A stretch of 64,000 nucleotides of DNA from Mangifera indica (taxonomy: Eukaryota; Streptophyta; Magnoliopsida; Sapindales; Anacardiaceae): NCBI RefSeq assembly GCF_011075055.1, contig NC_058146.1, forward strand, positions 9,473,820-9,537,819, in the 5' to 3' direction. Below the pieces are notes generated by a model. It saw nothing but the letters and a program-made list of their open reading frames with translations, did not search any database and was not told the origin of the DNA. Both the position numbers and the translations under genes were made by a program. This document shows positions 33,863 through 46,299 of the stretch, one piece after another (position 1 is the stretch's first letter; each line of letters opens with the position of its first letter).

Positions 33863-34394
33863 AAAGGTGAAGTACATTAGGTTGAGTGTTGAATTGCAAG
33901 AGAAAATTGAAGAACAAAAAATAAGGGCTTAATTTCATTAGAACTTGTGGTGTAGTCAAAATATTATATAGAAATTGAATAACATAACTTCATGGGCATT
34001 TTTGTTCAAAGTTGTCAGACATTCAGTGTATGGTTTCAATCCTTTTATGTTAATTTCTTAAGCTACTATAGCTTTTTAAGAAAGTTGTTTGCTTCTTCAA
34101 TATAATTGTATTCTAGAAAAAATATGTGAATGCTTAGGATGAAGGTTTTGTCTTTGTTACCTCATTAGTTCATTTAATTTGAGGAGTTTTGAAATTGAAC
34201 TTGATAACTAGGCAAACCAGAATTAGAAAAACTATATAACTATAACCATAAGAAGGAAAAGTAGAATCTGTTATATGTTTATAAATGAACATTAAAAGTA
34301 CTAATGTATGTGTGAAGTGCCTCTAATCATGAATAGTTTAATTGATTTTATTAGTCCTTTATTTTAGGAAGTGGTTTTATTTTTTTCACTTTAT
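33863..34394. other. AT-rich flank, no gene seen
   Basis: Between the hAT target duplication and the CACTA-like coding region. No CACTA terminus (CACTACAA...) was found here. A short frame runs across the restored hAT target site, but I do not recognise it. Confidence 0.35.
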
Positions 34395-37300
34395 AGGTAT
34401 TAATCATAGATAAGACTTGGTTAAAGGAAAAAAAATGGTCTAAAAGATATGTGGAAGGAATAAGATCTTTTATAAAATTTGTGGAAAATAATTTAGGCAG
34501 GCAATGTGATATTAGATGTCCATGCATGGATTGTTTGAATTTTGTACATCCAAAGACAAAATATTGTTTGTGATCACCTACTTATTCAAGGGATGGATAT
34601 CGACTACAATAGATGGATCTATCATGGCAAGCACTCTAATTTTGATATAGGATCTAATTCTCATTCTAATAGTGGTGATATTGAAACGGAATACCATGGA
34701 ACATCTAATGATGATAAAGAGGATGATGAGATCCATGAAATGTTAAATGACTTTAAGACATTAAGAGATAATTGTATGGGAAGTGGTTCTTATGGCAATG
34801 TTCACAGTGAGGTAGTAGGACATTCATCTACAAGTTTTGATAAATTGTTGAAGGAAGCTTAATAAGAGTTGTATCTGAGTTGTTCAAAATTCACAATATT
34901 GTCATTCATAGTAATGTTGCTACATTTGAAGGCGTGTAACAAATGGCAACAAATCATTTGACATGTTGCTTGAGTTACTTAAACAAGTGTTATTAATTGG
35001 TGAGAAACTTCCAAAATCTTATTATGAAGCCAAAAATATGTTACATGATTTAGGTTTACGATATATCTCTATACATTCATACAAGTATGATTGTACCTTA
35101 TTTTGGAAAGATTATGAGCAGCATAAACTTTGTTCTAGGTATGGTACTTTTAGATGGAAAATAGATGATTTGAAAAGTAAGAAAATTCCTCATATAATTC
35201 TACGATGCTTCCTTTTAAAGTCAAAGCTTCAAAGATTGTTTATGTCAAGAAAAACAACTGTAGAAATAATGTGGCATAAAAATGGAAGAGTAGATGATGG
35301 AATTTTGAGACATCCAACTGATTCTCAAGTATGGAAAGATTTGGATAGGGATTTTCCATGGTTTACACAAGAATCTCGAAATGTATGTCTTGGTCTGGCA
35401 ATTGATGGATTCAATCCATTTAGTAATATGAGTAACTCTTATAGCATGTGGCTGGTTATTTTAATGCCATATAACCTACCACATTTGAGATATATTAATT
35501 CCAAGGCCTAATGCTCCAATGAGGGACTTTGATATATATATATATATATATATATGCAACCTCTTGGGGATGAATTTCAAATGCATGTTGCTATTTGGTG
35601 GCCAATACATGATTTTCTTACTTATGGTACTGTGTTTAGATGGATGACAAAAGGATACATGGCATGTCCAATTTGTAATGAGGACACATCTTCCCAAAGA
35701 TTAAGAAGTAAAATTTGCTACATAGGATATCGTTAATTTTTACTGAAAAATCATTGTTAGAGAAATAGTAAGAAGTTTAATGGTAAAACTAAACGATGAT
35801 TAGCACCTAATAAGCTATCTGAGGACAATGTCTTGCTCTAACTAGAGAATTTGAGAGGGAATTCTTTTGTAAGACACCTAAATAACAAAAAGAGAAAACA
35901 TTCACCTAAAGAGCTAAATTGGACAAAAAAGGTTGTTCTTTTTGAATTGCCCTATTGGCATACAATAATGTTGAGGCATAATTTAGGTGTTATGCACATT
36001 GAGAAAAATATATGTGAGAATATCTTAGGCACATTATTGAGCATGGATGGGAAAAATAAAGACACAGTTAAAGCAAGACAAGATTTGGAGGACAAGAATA
36101 TTATAAGGGAGCTCTATTTAGTGAAAACTAATGATGGAAGTTATACATTTCCAACGACACATTACACACTATCTAAGAGGAAGAAACAAGAATTTTGTGA
36201 ATTCTTAAAATCAGTAAAGTTTCTCAATGGGTATGCTTTTTATATCTCTAGGTGTGTAAATATGAACGAGGGAAAGGTATTAGGACTTTAAAGTCATGAT
36301 AGTCATGTCCTTTTGCAAAGGTTGCTTCCTATTGGCATTCGAGGATGCTTATGAAAAGATATCTCCTCTACCTTAGCTATATTGGGAGAGTTTTTTAAAC
36401 AATTATGTTATAAGACACTAAAGGTAAACGAACTTAAAAAGTTACAAGGAGATATCATTTCAATATTTTGTAAACTTGAAATGATTTTCCCACCAACATT
36501 TTTTGATGTAATGATGCATCTAGCTATTCATATACCATTAGAAGCCACTCTTGGAGGTCCAATCCAATTTAGATGGATGATTTGCATTAAGCGGCAAGTT
36601 TTCTAAATTATTTAATTGATTAAATTGCAACAAATAATTCTAACTCTTAATAGGTTTTTGGGACATTTGAAACAATATTTTCAAAATAAAGCTCGTCTAG
36701 AGGGTTCAATTGCTGAGGCATACATTGTTAATGAATGTTTGACATTTTCTTCAATGTATTTCAATGATATTGAAACCTAGTTTAATCGAGAAGAGAGAAA
36801 CAATGATATTGTTAAGGATGGTCGATTGTTAGTCTTTTCGCATAAGTTAAGGCTGATTGGAGTAGCAAAATATGTTGACATGGAGAAGGAGATTAATATG
36901 TGTCATTAGTGTATCTTAAATAATTGTGAAGAGGTGTTGGTTTACATTGAGTAAGTTATTGCTAGTTTTGTCAAACTTAAATAATTAGTTATTGTGGTTG
37001 TCATATAATCATAATTGATAACAATACAATACTTGTTAGGGAACATATGAAGAACTTATGAAAGAAAGTGAAGTTGACATAGAAGAAAGACACAAACAAA
37101 GTTCCCCTTATGGTTTAAACAAATGGTAAGTAACTAATTATATATGAAAAAGTAATTTTCATTAGTTTAGATTTTATACAATATCATTAGGCTATTCCAT
37201 ACATTTTGTAAGTGATGTATTTATATAATTCTCAAGCACCAGATTTTAGTAAGGCATTACATGTGTTAGCTTATGGACAAAAAGAAACTGTTAAGAAGTA

Positions 37301-37946
37301 TCAATGTTACATTGTGAATGGAGTGAGATTTCACACTAAGGATCGAGCTAGCTAACTTAGAAGCCAAAATCGTGGGGTTTAAGTTGAAGGGAATCATGAA
37401 GATGGCATGATTGATTTTTATGGTGTACTTATTGATATTATTGAGTTGGATTACCTAAAAGATAAAACAATTGTGCTTTTTAAATATGAATGGTTTGATC
37501 TTAGTAATAGAAAAGCAAGTGTTTGTGTTGATGGAAATTTCACAAGTGTCAATGTTAGTCGCACTTAGTATGAAAATGATTCTTATGTAAAACAAATATT
37601 TTATGCTCTTGACACAGTTGGGAAAGAATTGGCGAGTAATGCAAAAATTTCAACAGAGACACTTTTTTCAGTGTTCCAAAATTGCAAAAAGAGGTAATGG
37701 ATGAGGATGAATTATCTAGTTCAAGTAATGAAATTTATCAAGAAAATGAGTTGGAAGAAAATGCAAATATGGCCACAAATGGGGATGAAGAAATTGATTT
37801 ATTGTTTAGAGGGGATGTAGATCCAAATATTTTTAAAGCTAATATTGTTGAAAATAAGAAACGAAATTTGCAAAAAGAAGATGAGTTTATTTATGATGAT
37901 AGTGATAATGAAGATAACACTCTATCAAATTATTATAAAAGTGAAG
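34395..37946 (+). pseudogene. CACTA (En/Spm) transposase, decayed
   Basis: Begins with the transposase-associated domain (DKTWLKEKKWSKRYVEGIR, CPCMDCLN, about 34405-34555) and an acidic linker. The Transposase_21 domain spans about 34960-36290: LLELLKQVLLIGEKLPKSYY, YRKCLVC-type region lost, DGFNPFSNMSNSYSMW, NLPHLR, MACPICNED, LGVMHIEKNICENILGTLL. A DUF4218-like part (MMHLAIHIPLEATLGGPIQF, about 36480-36600) and a DUF4216-like part (LDYLKDKTIVLFKYEWFDLS, about 37440-37650) follow, then an acidic tail (37682-37940). Stops, shifts and at least two AT-rich insertions or introns interrupt it. It ends where a Gypsy LTR begins at 37947. Neither CACTA end was found. Confidence 0.88.
35530..35555. 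repeat. (TA)n microsatellite in CACTA
   Basis: A run of about 26 bp of TA repeats interrupts the transposase reading between the NLPHLR region and the QPLGDEFQMHVAIWW region. Confidence 0.8.
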
Positions 37947-39809
37947 TGTAACATCTCTCCCTAGGAGTACTGCCCTTCGAAGGAGAAATGTTACGAATTA
38001 ATATTCGGAGCATCTATGTTTTTTTTAAAATACCTTAAAATGAACTTATCACTAAAAGTGTTTAGAAATACTTTAAAGTGTTTAGAAATCATTCTAAAAA
38101 AATACTTTAAAATAAACTTATCATTAAAAGTATTTACAAATTATTATAAGAAAATTGAAAATCAGAAGCGAACAAAAGATGTATATATCCCATATGAAAA
38201 CTCATCTAAAAATATCGAGATCATGGAGTAATCATATACATGCTCTTAGATACAACTATACAACTAGCTGAATAGGGCTAAAAATCAACAATCTCATATG
38301 CATGTAACAAAAACCATAGGTAACTAGCCCCAACCTTGATCTATCTTCACTAACCTGACTCTACCTCGCAACTACCTCGATCACCCGTACCTGTAATCAT
38401 GAAAGAAAAGGAAGTGAGAGATAAGAACACTCAGTAAAGGGAAATGATTAAGTAAACTATCTTCATTCCTGTTCTAAATCACCCTCGGGACTCACTCTCA
38501 CATCATAGCCTTCTTAAGGCATCGGGAGGATAATCTAGTTCATTATTTACTATTTGGGTCACACTTTGTCCCATTTGGTATCCATTTGATACTTTCTGAA
38601 AGCTAATTACAGAGATTTGACACTTTTCTAAGCTCAAGCTCTCTTCTTTTCTCTCACTAACACCATTTCTAAATCTGAATTATGTTTTACTACGAGCATG
38701 CTCTACTGCGAGCAAACCCTACTACACGTCTATGTCCTACTATGGATGTGTCCTACTGTGGACGTGCCCTACTATAGGCGGTGTAGTGTAAAGTGCCTTT
38801 TTATAGTTCATAGCATGCATGCATGCATGCCTATCTCTGACTAATTTTGCTTCCATCTAAATCTATCCATAACCAACCAAACCATACTCTTAGGATGACT
38901 CCTGAATCCTAAATCCCAAATTCCTTTTCTTTCTTTTCTTTTTTTCTCCTTTCTTTCCTTTCTCTCTCATTTCTTTCCTTTCCTTTCTTTCTTTCTTTTC
39001 CTTTCCTTTCTTTATTTTCTTTCCAAAAATTGTAAGTTACTATTTATTGGATTGTTCACTTGGTAGGGTAGTCTTTTTGTTCATGCAATTTAACTGTCAA
39101 AATGGTCTCTAATTCATACAAGCTATATATCATTGAAAAAAAGATTCAAAGAGCTTTTCAACAAGCTATAATAGCACTCATGATTCATCAGATAAGACAG
39201 TCAAAACGTGGGATGAAATTAGTGGTAAAACTATAAATATTATCCAACTCTCTACCATGAACAAAATCACACACATAGATATCCCAAATGGCAAAACAAT
39301 ATTTCTCAGCTTCAAAATCATCCTTTATAATATAGAGCCAAAGAACCAAAAACATAAAACATGAAACATACTAAGGATAATACCCCTTACCTTGTCTTAA
39401 GTTAATTTTTGCAAATTGGCTTCCTCCTCTTTGTCTTGCTTCCTTCATCACCAAAACCACCTTAAATTAACACCAAAACACATTAACATATTCATATAAC
39501 ATGTGTCCAATATATGTAAACATAGGTAAAGGGAAAGAAAGAGATCTTTTGGTTACCAAGGCTTCCAAAGTGCTTCCTTTTTTTTCTTTTCTTGTTTTGT
39601 CTTCTAAAACCCTTTCAATTCCTTCCTTTTTCACCACAAAACAAAAGAAAATAGCATGAAAAAGGCTGGCTACGAGAATGGACAGGAGAAGATGATGGAA
39701 AAAGGCTTGAAGTTTCCTTTTCTCTTTTTGTCTTTTCTCTCTTTATATATATCCATACCTTTTAATATGGATTTATATATACATATATATCTCTTTATCT
39801 TTTTGTAAT

Positions 39810-39887
<78 letters not shown>

Positions 39888-39983
39888 ACATATACATGTG
39901 AACATATATATTGAAAACTAGAAATATCTTAAAATAGGGTTAAAAGACATAAATGCCCTTGGAATATTCCTGAGGGTATTACA
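37947..39983 (-). repeat. Gypsy LTR (3' LTR of minus-strand copy)
   Basis: 2037 bp from TGTAACATCT to GGTATTACA (plus-strand reading), same family as 10376-12797. The adjoining internal side reads, on the minus strand, GAGGGGGGAAGAGT, a polypurine tract directly before TGTAATACC, so this is the 3' LTR of the minus-strand pol at 39998-42833. It has one copy of the 190-bp repeat, a (TA)n tract of about 73 bp and a pyrimidine-rich stretch. Confidence 0.88.
39813..39885. repeat. (TA)n microsatellite in Gypsy LTR
   Basis: About 73 bp of TA repeats. The same LTR position holds about 46 bp in the copy at 42968-43013 and a short (TA)n in the solo LTR near 12690-12725. Confidence 0.9.
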
Positions 39984-39997
39984 ACTCTTCCCCCCTC

Positions 39998-42833
39998 ACA
40001 AGAATTTCGTTCTCAAAATTCACAAAAATAGCTTTGGGTACTTCTCCTTCATAGTCTGCTCCATTTCCCAAGTAGCCTCCTTTATCTTCAGGTTTCTCCA
40101 TAAGACTTTTACTAGAGGAATCTGTCGGTTCCTTAGCTACTTAATTCTCCTGTCAAGTATCTTAATCAGTCTTTCTTCATAACTAAGGTCTTCTACTAAC
40201 TGAATATCATTTGTATTCACGACCTGGAAATAATCACCAAGACACTTCCTCAAAGATGAGACATGAAATATATCATGAATCTAGTCCACACTAATTGGTA
40301 AGACCAATCTGTAAGCCACTTTACCAGCTCTCTCAACTATCTCATATGAACCAATATATTTAGGAGCTGGCTTTCCTTTCTTTTCGAATCTCATCAAATG
40401 CTTGAATGGAGCAATCTTTACAAATATAAACTCATACATTGAATTCCAAGTCTCGACGTCGATGGTTTGCATAACGTTTCTGTTGATCCTAGGCTTGTTT
40501 CATTCTCTGCCTGATCAGCTGGACATCATTGACCATTTTTTAAGTCAACTCGGGCCCAAGGGATTGAGATAACATATCTCTGTCTTCTATCTCATCCTAA
40601 TAGAGATGAGAATAACACATCTTATCATATAATGTCTCATAAGGTGTCATTTGAATAGTCGTCTGGTAACTATTATTATAAGAAAACTTTACCAAAGGTA
40701 ACATTAATATCCATGTAACATTATAATTCAGGCAACAAGCTCTCAACATGTCCTCCAAATTTTGATTAACCTTTTCTGTCTGACCATCTGTTTGAGGATA
40801 ATAGGTTGTACTAAATGTCAAATTAGTACCTAAGGATCTCTGAAGACTCTTCTAAAAATCTGATACAAATCTCGTATCACAATCAGATACTATGGTCTTG
40901 AGTATCCCATGTAATCTAATAATCTCCTTAACATATAATCTCTCCAGCTGATTTGTGGTAGTAGTATCTTTGATGGGTAGGAAATGAGCTGACTTGGTTA
41001 ATCTATCAATAATCACCCAAATAGCATTGCATCCATTTTGAACTCTGGAGAGCCCACTGATGAAGTTTATGGTGCTCTTATTTCCATTCTAGAATAAACA
41101 GAGGTTGAAGTAACCTTGAAGGTCTTTGGTGTTTTGTCTTAATTTGCTGATAAGTGAGGCATCTAGTAACAAACTCACTTATATCCCTTTTCATGTCAGA
41201 CTACCAAAAATGTCTTTTTAAATCCTAATACATCTTTACACCCCCAGGGTGGGTAGTATAAAGAGAACTATGAGTCTCTACAAGAATTCTCTATCTTAAT
41301 TCAGTTATCTAGGGAATATACACTTGATCTCTGAATTTGAGAACTCTTTTTGATACCTGAAAATCTGTCTTGAGACCTTCTTAAACTTTTAAATTTTTTG
41401 TTGACATTACTCATCTCTTGTCTGAGCCTCTCGAATCTTATCTATGAGAGTAGGCTGAATCTCTGATCTAGCGAGGGCTCTAATCACAAGCTCAATCTGC
41501 TCTCTGTCCATATCTCTTTGAATTTCTCTCTAGATAGTCAGTTGTGATATCATCACGTTTCTACTAAAGGCATATGCAACCATATTAGTCTTGCCCAGAT
41601 GGTATTTAATATCACAATCATAATCTTTTACTAACTTGAGCCATCGCCTCTGTCTCATATTTAACTCTTTCTGAATGAAGAAATACTTGAGACTCTTATA
41701 ATCAGTATAAATATTACATCTTACCCCATACAAGTAGTATCCCTAAATTTTTAAAGCAAAAATCACCGCTACTAACTCTAAATCATGAGTAGGGTATCGG
41801 GTTTCAAATTTTTTCAACTGTCTTAAAGCATATGCTATCACCTTGCCTCGTTGCATCAACACTGCTCCTAAACCACTGTGTGAGGCATTAGTGTACAAAT
41901 CATACTCAACTCCCTCCTTTGGAAATGCTAACACAAGAGTAGTAGTTAATCTTCTTATTAATTCCTAGAAGCTTGTCTCATAAGTAACTGACCACTAAAA
42001 TGACATTGCTTTCTTTGTGAGAGTTGTAAGAGGTTTAGCTAATTTTGCAAATTCCTCCACAAACCTCTGGTAATACCCTACCAAACCTAGGAAATTATGA
42101 ACCTCTTTAACTGTCTTTGGTCTTTACCATTCAACTATAGTCTCAATCTTACTGAGATCCACGGATATACCCTCTGCTGAAATCACATGCCCCAAAAAGG
42201 TAACTTTGTCTAGCCAAAATTCACAGTTTGAGAATTTGGCATATAGTTGTTTCTCTCTTAACCTCTGAAGGGTAAACCTCAAGTGCTGCTTATGCTTTTC
42301 TTGACTACGAGAATACACTAAGTAATCATCAATGAATACCACAATAAATTTATCCAAACAGTCACAGAATACCCTGTTCATCAAATACATAAATATCACA
42401 AGGGCATTTGTCAATCTGAACGACGTCACTACAAACTCAAAGTGGTCATACCTTATTCAGAAAGTTATCTTAGGTATATCCTTCTCTGCCACTCTCACCT
42501 GGTGATAACCAGATCTTAAATTTATCTTGGAAAAGACCACGGATCCTCTCAACTGATCAAATAAGTTATCAATCCTAGGTAATGAGTACTTGTTCTTAAC
42601 TATAACTTTATTTAGCTCTTTGTAATCAATACACATCTTCATGGACCTGTCTTTCATTTTCACACATAGGATGGGAGCTCCCTAAGAAAAATGACTCGGT
42701 CTGATAAAACCATGATCTAATAACTCCTAGAGTTGTTTCTTCAGTTCTTGTAACTCAACAGGGGCTATTCGATAAGGTGTTCTCAAAATAGGTGTTGTGT
42801 CTGATGCTAACTCTATACTAAACTTAACCTTTC
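39998..42833 (-). pseudogene. Gypsy (chromovirus-type) pol, minus strand, 5' truncated
   Basis: From 42833 downwards: the protease-RT linker (FSIELA-like), RT ([21 protein letters not shown]; the YxDD box reads FIDD at about 42330), the RT/RNase H linker, RNase H ([18 protein letters not shown], about 41910), HHCC zinc finger and integrase (TTYYPQTDGQTEKVNQNLED, about 40810), and a C-terminal segment (MRFEKKGKPAPKYIGSYEIVE, about 40400) near the polypurine tract. PR-RT-RH-IN order defines Gypsy. Gag and protease are missing: it ends exactly at the LTR of the plus-strand copy. Stops and frameshifts are numerous. Confidence 0.92.
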
Positions 42834-42965
42834 TGTAATACTTTTAGGTACGTTCCAAGGCCATTTGTGTCTTTTGGTCCTATTTTGAGACATTTCCAAT
42901 TTTAAATTTATATGTTGAAATGTATGTATGTGTGTTATATGCAAAACAATTACAAAGAAAAACAA

Positions 42966-43008
<43 letters not shown>

Positions 43009-45002
43009 TATTAAAAAGTATGTAAATATATATAGAGAGAGAAAATTCAAAAAAGGCAACTTTTACCCTTTTTCCATCATTCTCTCTTCTCTTCCAAAAG
43101 AGGGCAGTTTTCTTCCTTTCCTTGTTGTGTTTTTAAAGAAAAGTGGGTGATTTGGAAGGGTTTTGGAAGATAAATAAGGAATAAAAATAAGAGGAAGAAT
43201 TGTGGAAGCCTTGGTTACCAAAAGATCTCCTTCCTTTCCCTTTACCTCTGTTTATATATATTGGTTGCATATTATATGAATATGTTAATGTGTTTTGGTG
43301 TTGATTTAAGGTGGTTTTGGTGATAAAGGAAACAAGACAAAAAGGGGAAAGTCAACTTGCAAGGATTAACTTGAAACAAGGTAAGGGGCATTATCCTTGA
43401 TATGTTTCATGCTTTATGCTTTTGGTTCCTTGGATCTATGTTATAAATGATGATTTTGAGGTTGAGAAATGTTGTTTTGCCATTTGGGGTATCTATGTGT
43501 GTTATTTTGTTGATGACAGAGAGTTGGATAATATTTACAATTTTACCACTAAATTTGTCCCACGTTTTGGCTTCCTTATCTGATGAATCATGAGTGCTAT
43601 TATAGCTTGTTGGAAAGCTCCTTGAATTCTCTTTTCAATGATATATAGCTTGTATGAATTAGAGACCGTTTGCACTGTTAAAGTGCATGAACAAAACAAA
43701 CTGTCTTACCAAATAAACAGTGAAAACAGTTTTTTGCTACTGATTTCATCCCACGTTTTGGCTGCCTTATCTGATGAATCATGAGTGCTAATATAGCGTG
43801 TTGGAAAGATATTTGAATCCTATTTCCAATGATATATAGATTGTATAAATTAGAGATCGTTTGAACTATTAAATATTGTATGAACCAAAAGGACTGCTTT
43901 ACCAAATAAATAGTGAAGACAGTTTTTTGCCACTAATTTCATCTCCCATTTTGACTGCCTTATCTAATTAATTATGAGTGCTATTATAGCTTTTTGGAAA
44001 GCTCTTTGAATCCTCTTTTCAACGATATATAGTTTGTATGATGTAGAAAATGTTGGGACTATTAAATTGTATGAAAAAGAAGGTTGCCCTAACTCATGAA
44101 CAGTCATGTGAACATATTTTCCAGTTTTTGGAAAGAAAGAAAAAGAGGAGAAAAAGGAAAGGAAGAAAGAAAGAAAGGAAAGGAAAGAAATGAGAGAAAA
44201 AGAAAAGAAGAAGAAAAGAAAGAAAAGTAAGAAAAGGAATTTGGGGCTCAACATTCAGGGGTCATCCCAAGAGTATAGTCTGGTGAGTTATGAATAGTTT
44301 TAGATGGAAGCAAGATTAGTAAGATATAATGCACACATGCATGCTATGAACTATGAAGGGGCATTTTACACTACACCGCCTGTAATAGGGCACATCCGTA
44401 GTAGGACATAGACCTATAATAGGATCCGCTCGTAGTAAAGCATACTCGTAGTAGAGCGTAATTCAAAAATAGTGTAGTGAGAGAAAGGAAGAGAGCTCGA
44501 GCTTAGAAAATGCCAAATCCTTATAGCCAGCTTCCAGAAAGTGTCAAATAAATACCAGATGAGACAAAGTATAATCCAAATAGTAAAGAATGAACTAGAT
44601 TATCCCCTCAATTTCTTATGGAAGTTATGATGTGGGGTTGAGTCCCAAGAGTTAGTTAGAACAGACAATGAGATAGTTTACTTAATTTTTTCCCCTTACT
44701 GAGTGTTCTTATCTCTCACTTCCTTTTCTTTCATGATTGCAAGTACGGGTGATTGAGTTAGCTGTGAGGTAAGGTCAGGTCAACGAAGATAGACCCAGGC
44801 TGGGGCTAGTTTCTTATTGTTTGTGTTACATACATATGATACTGTTAAGTTTTGGCCCTATTCAGATAGTTGTATAGTTGTATATAAGGGAATGTATATG
44901 ATTACTCCTTGATCTTAAATGTTTCAGATGAGTTTTTATATGAGATATTAATTCGTAACATTTTTTCTTCAATGGGTAGTACTTTTGATGAGGGATGTTA
45001 CA
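42834..45002 (+). repeat. Gypsy LTR (5' LTR of plus-strand copy)
   Basis: 2169 bp from TGTAATACTT to GGGATGTTACA, followed at once by a PBS. It holds a (TA)n tract, three copies of the 190-bp repeat, a purine-rich tract (about 44120-44240) and a short motif array (about 44370-44450). It matches the reverse complement of the LTRs at 10376 and 37947. Confidence 0.9.
43555..44090. repeat. tandem repeat in LTR, about 190 bp, three copies
   Basis: GATATATAG followed by TTGTATRAATTAGAGA-type text occurs at about 43640, 43832 and 44022, spacing 190 bp. Each unit has a TGAATCATGAGTGCTA block or its variant and a TTACCAAATAAA block. Confidence 0.85.
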
Positions 45003-45005
45003 AGT

Positions 45006-45017
45006 TGGTATCAGAGC
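45006..45017 (+). other. primer binding site of plus-strand Gypsy copy
   Basis: TGGTATCAGAGC, a perfect match to the initiator-tRNA-Met primer site, three bases after the LTR end. It fixes the orientation of this copy and marks 42834-45002 as its 5' LTR. Confidence 0.92.
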
Positions 45018-45099
45018 ATGATTTTGGAAACCCAAAAGATGTTTTTTAAAACAAAATGGAGTAATCCAAGTAACACAAAGATGGAATACCTTCTAGCCA

Positions 45100-46270
45100 T
45101 GCTGACCACCCTCGCAACCGATCACTGTAAGTAAAGTTTTCACTTATACCTGCTGAGTTTTATAGGACTGATATGTTCATTTTTAGGACCTATGAGTTAA
45201 ACACTAGTAGATCCCTTTCAGAGGAGCCAGAGTGAAGGAGCAGTTCCCCAGGTACCCTAAAGGGCACTCAGTGCACATGATGTGTAAAAGATTTTCAGAG
45301 AGATGATGAGAGAGCATAGAAGTGCTCCTACGTAGGGAAGTTAGACGATGCATACACTGCCGACCCGAGGATATGATATGATAGAGGTTACTTTAGCATC
45401 TACAGCAGCCCCAATGAGGACTCAACTGCATCCTATTTTTAACCTCCCTGTATGTATCAGCCTCAAAAATTTGATGGTGTAAAAGACCCAATAGCAGCTG
45501 AATAGTGGTTGGAATCAGTAGAGAGTGCAATAACCCTATTTGATATGACCGACTAGGAGAAAGTGAGATATGCCACCTATCTTTTCAAGTCAAGGGCAAG
45601 AATATGATGGAACTTAGTCAATGAGACGATCAATGTCTCAGAGATGACATGGTCCAAGTTTAGGCGTCGATATGAGGCAGAGTATAGAGGTGTCGATGTT
45701 ACTTACATTAGGGCCCAAAAGTTTATTAATCTAGTGTAGAAGACAGATTCAGTAAAAGAATATTCCATGAAGTTTAATCAATTGTCTCAGTATGCCCTCG
45801 AGATAGCTAGTATAGAGATGGGACGTATGTAGAAGTTCATGTATAGGTTAGATCTGAAGATAGCTCGAGATGTTATGACAGAGGTGTAGTCACTCAAGAC
45901 TTATACATAGGCCTTTGATATAGCTTTGAGGGTAGAGGTTTTTGTGAGGAGGAGGTTTGGTCAAACCACAGGGTAAAAGGTTACACCCCTTACTACCATG
46001 CCAGTTCCCTCGATGAGCAGTGGTTCAGTTTTAGCACAGAGAGACTCTCCTCCAGATTGAGACAGAAAGGGTAAATGACCTCTCTAGTTCAAAGGCATGA
46101 AAAAGACCTAGAAGAGTCGAAAGAAACAGAGAGGACCTGAGATACTAGCTTGCCAGAAATGTAGGAAGCAATATAAAGGAGAGTGTTTGACAGGCCAGAC
46201 AGTTTGTTTCAGATATTGTCAACCTGGACATATTGCTCATTTTTGTATAGATGCCCCAGTGAGAGTAGAG
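45100..46270 (+). pseudogene. Gypsy gag, plus-strand copy
   Basis: Reads through stops as a Retrotrans_gag domain: PQKFDGVKDPIAAE, WLESVESAITLFDMTD, YATYLFKSRARI (about 45465-45620), then KEYSMKFNQLSQYALEIA. It ends with a CCHC zinc knuckle, CFRYCQPGHIAHFC (about 46207-46248). Gag forms the particle and binds RNA. About ten in-frame stops are visible, many of them TGG/CAG to TAG changes. Confidence 0.88.
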
Positions 46271-46299
46271 CAATAGCAGCCTATAGGAAAGGCCACAGC

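Noticed and set aside
39670..39897. Tyr/Ile repeat frame
   Set aside because: Translation of the (TA)n microsatellite in the Gypsy LTR.
43964..44254. Phe/Ser-rich minus-strand frame
   Set aside because: Translation of the purine-rich tract of the Gypsy LTR, not a membrane protein.
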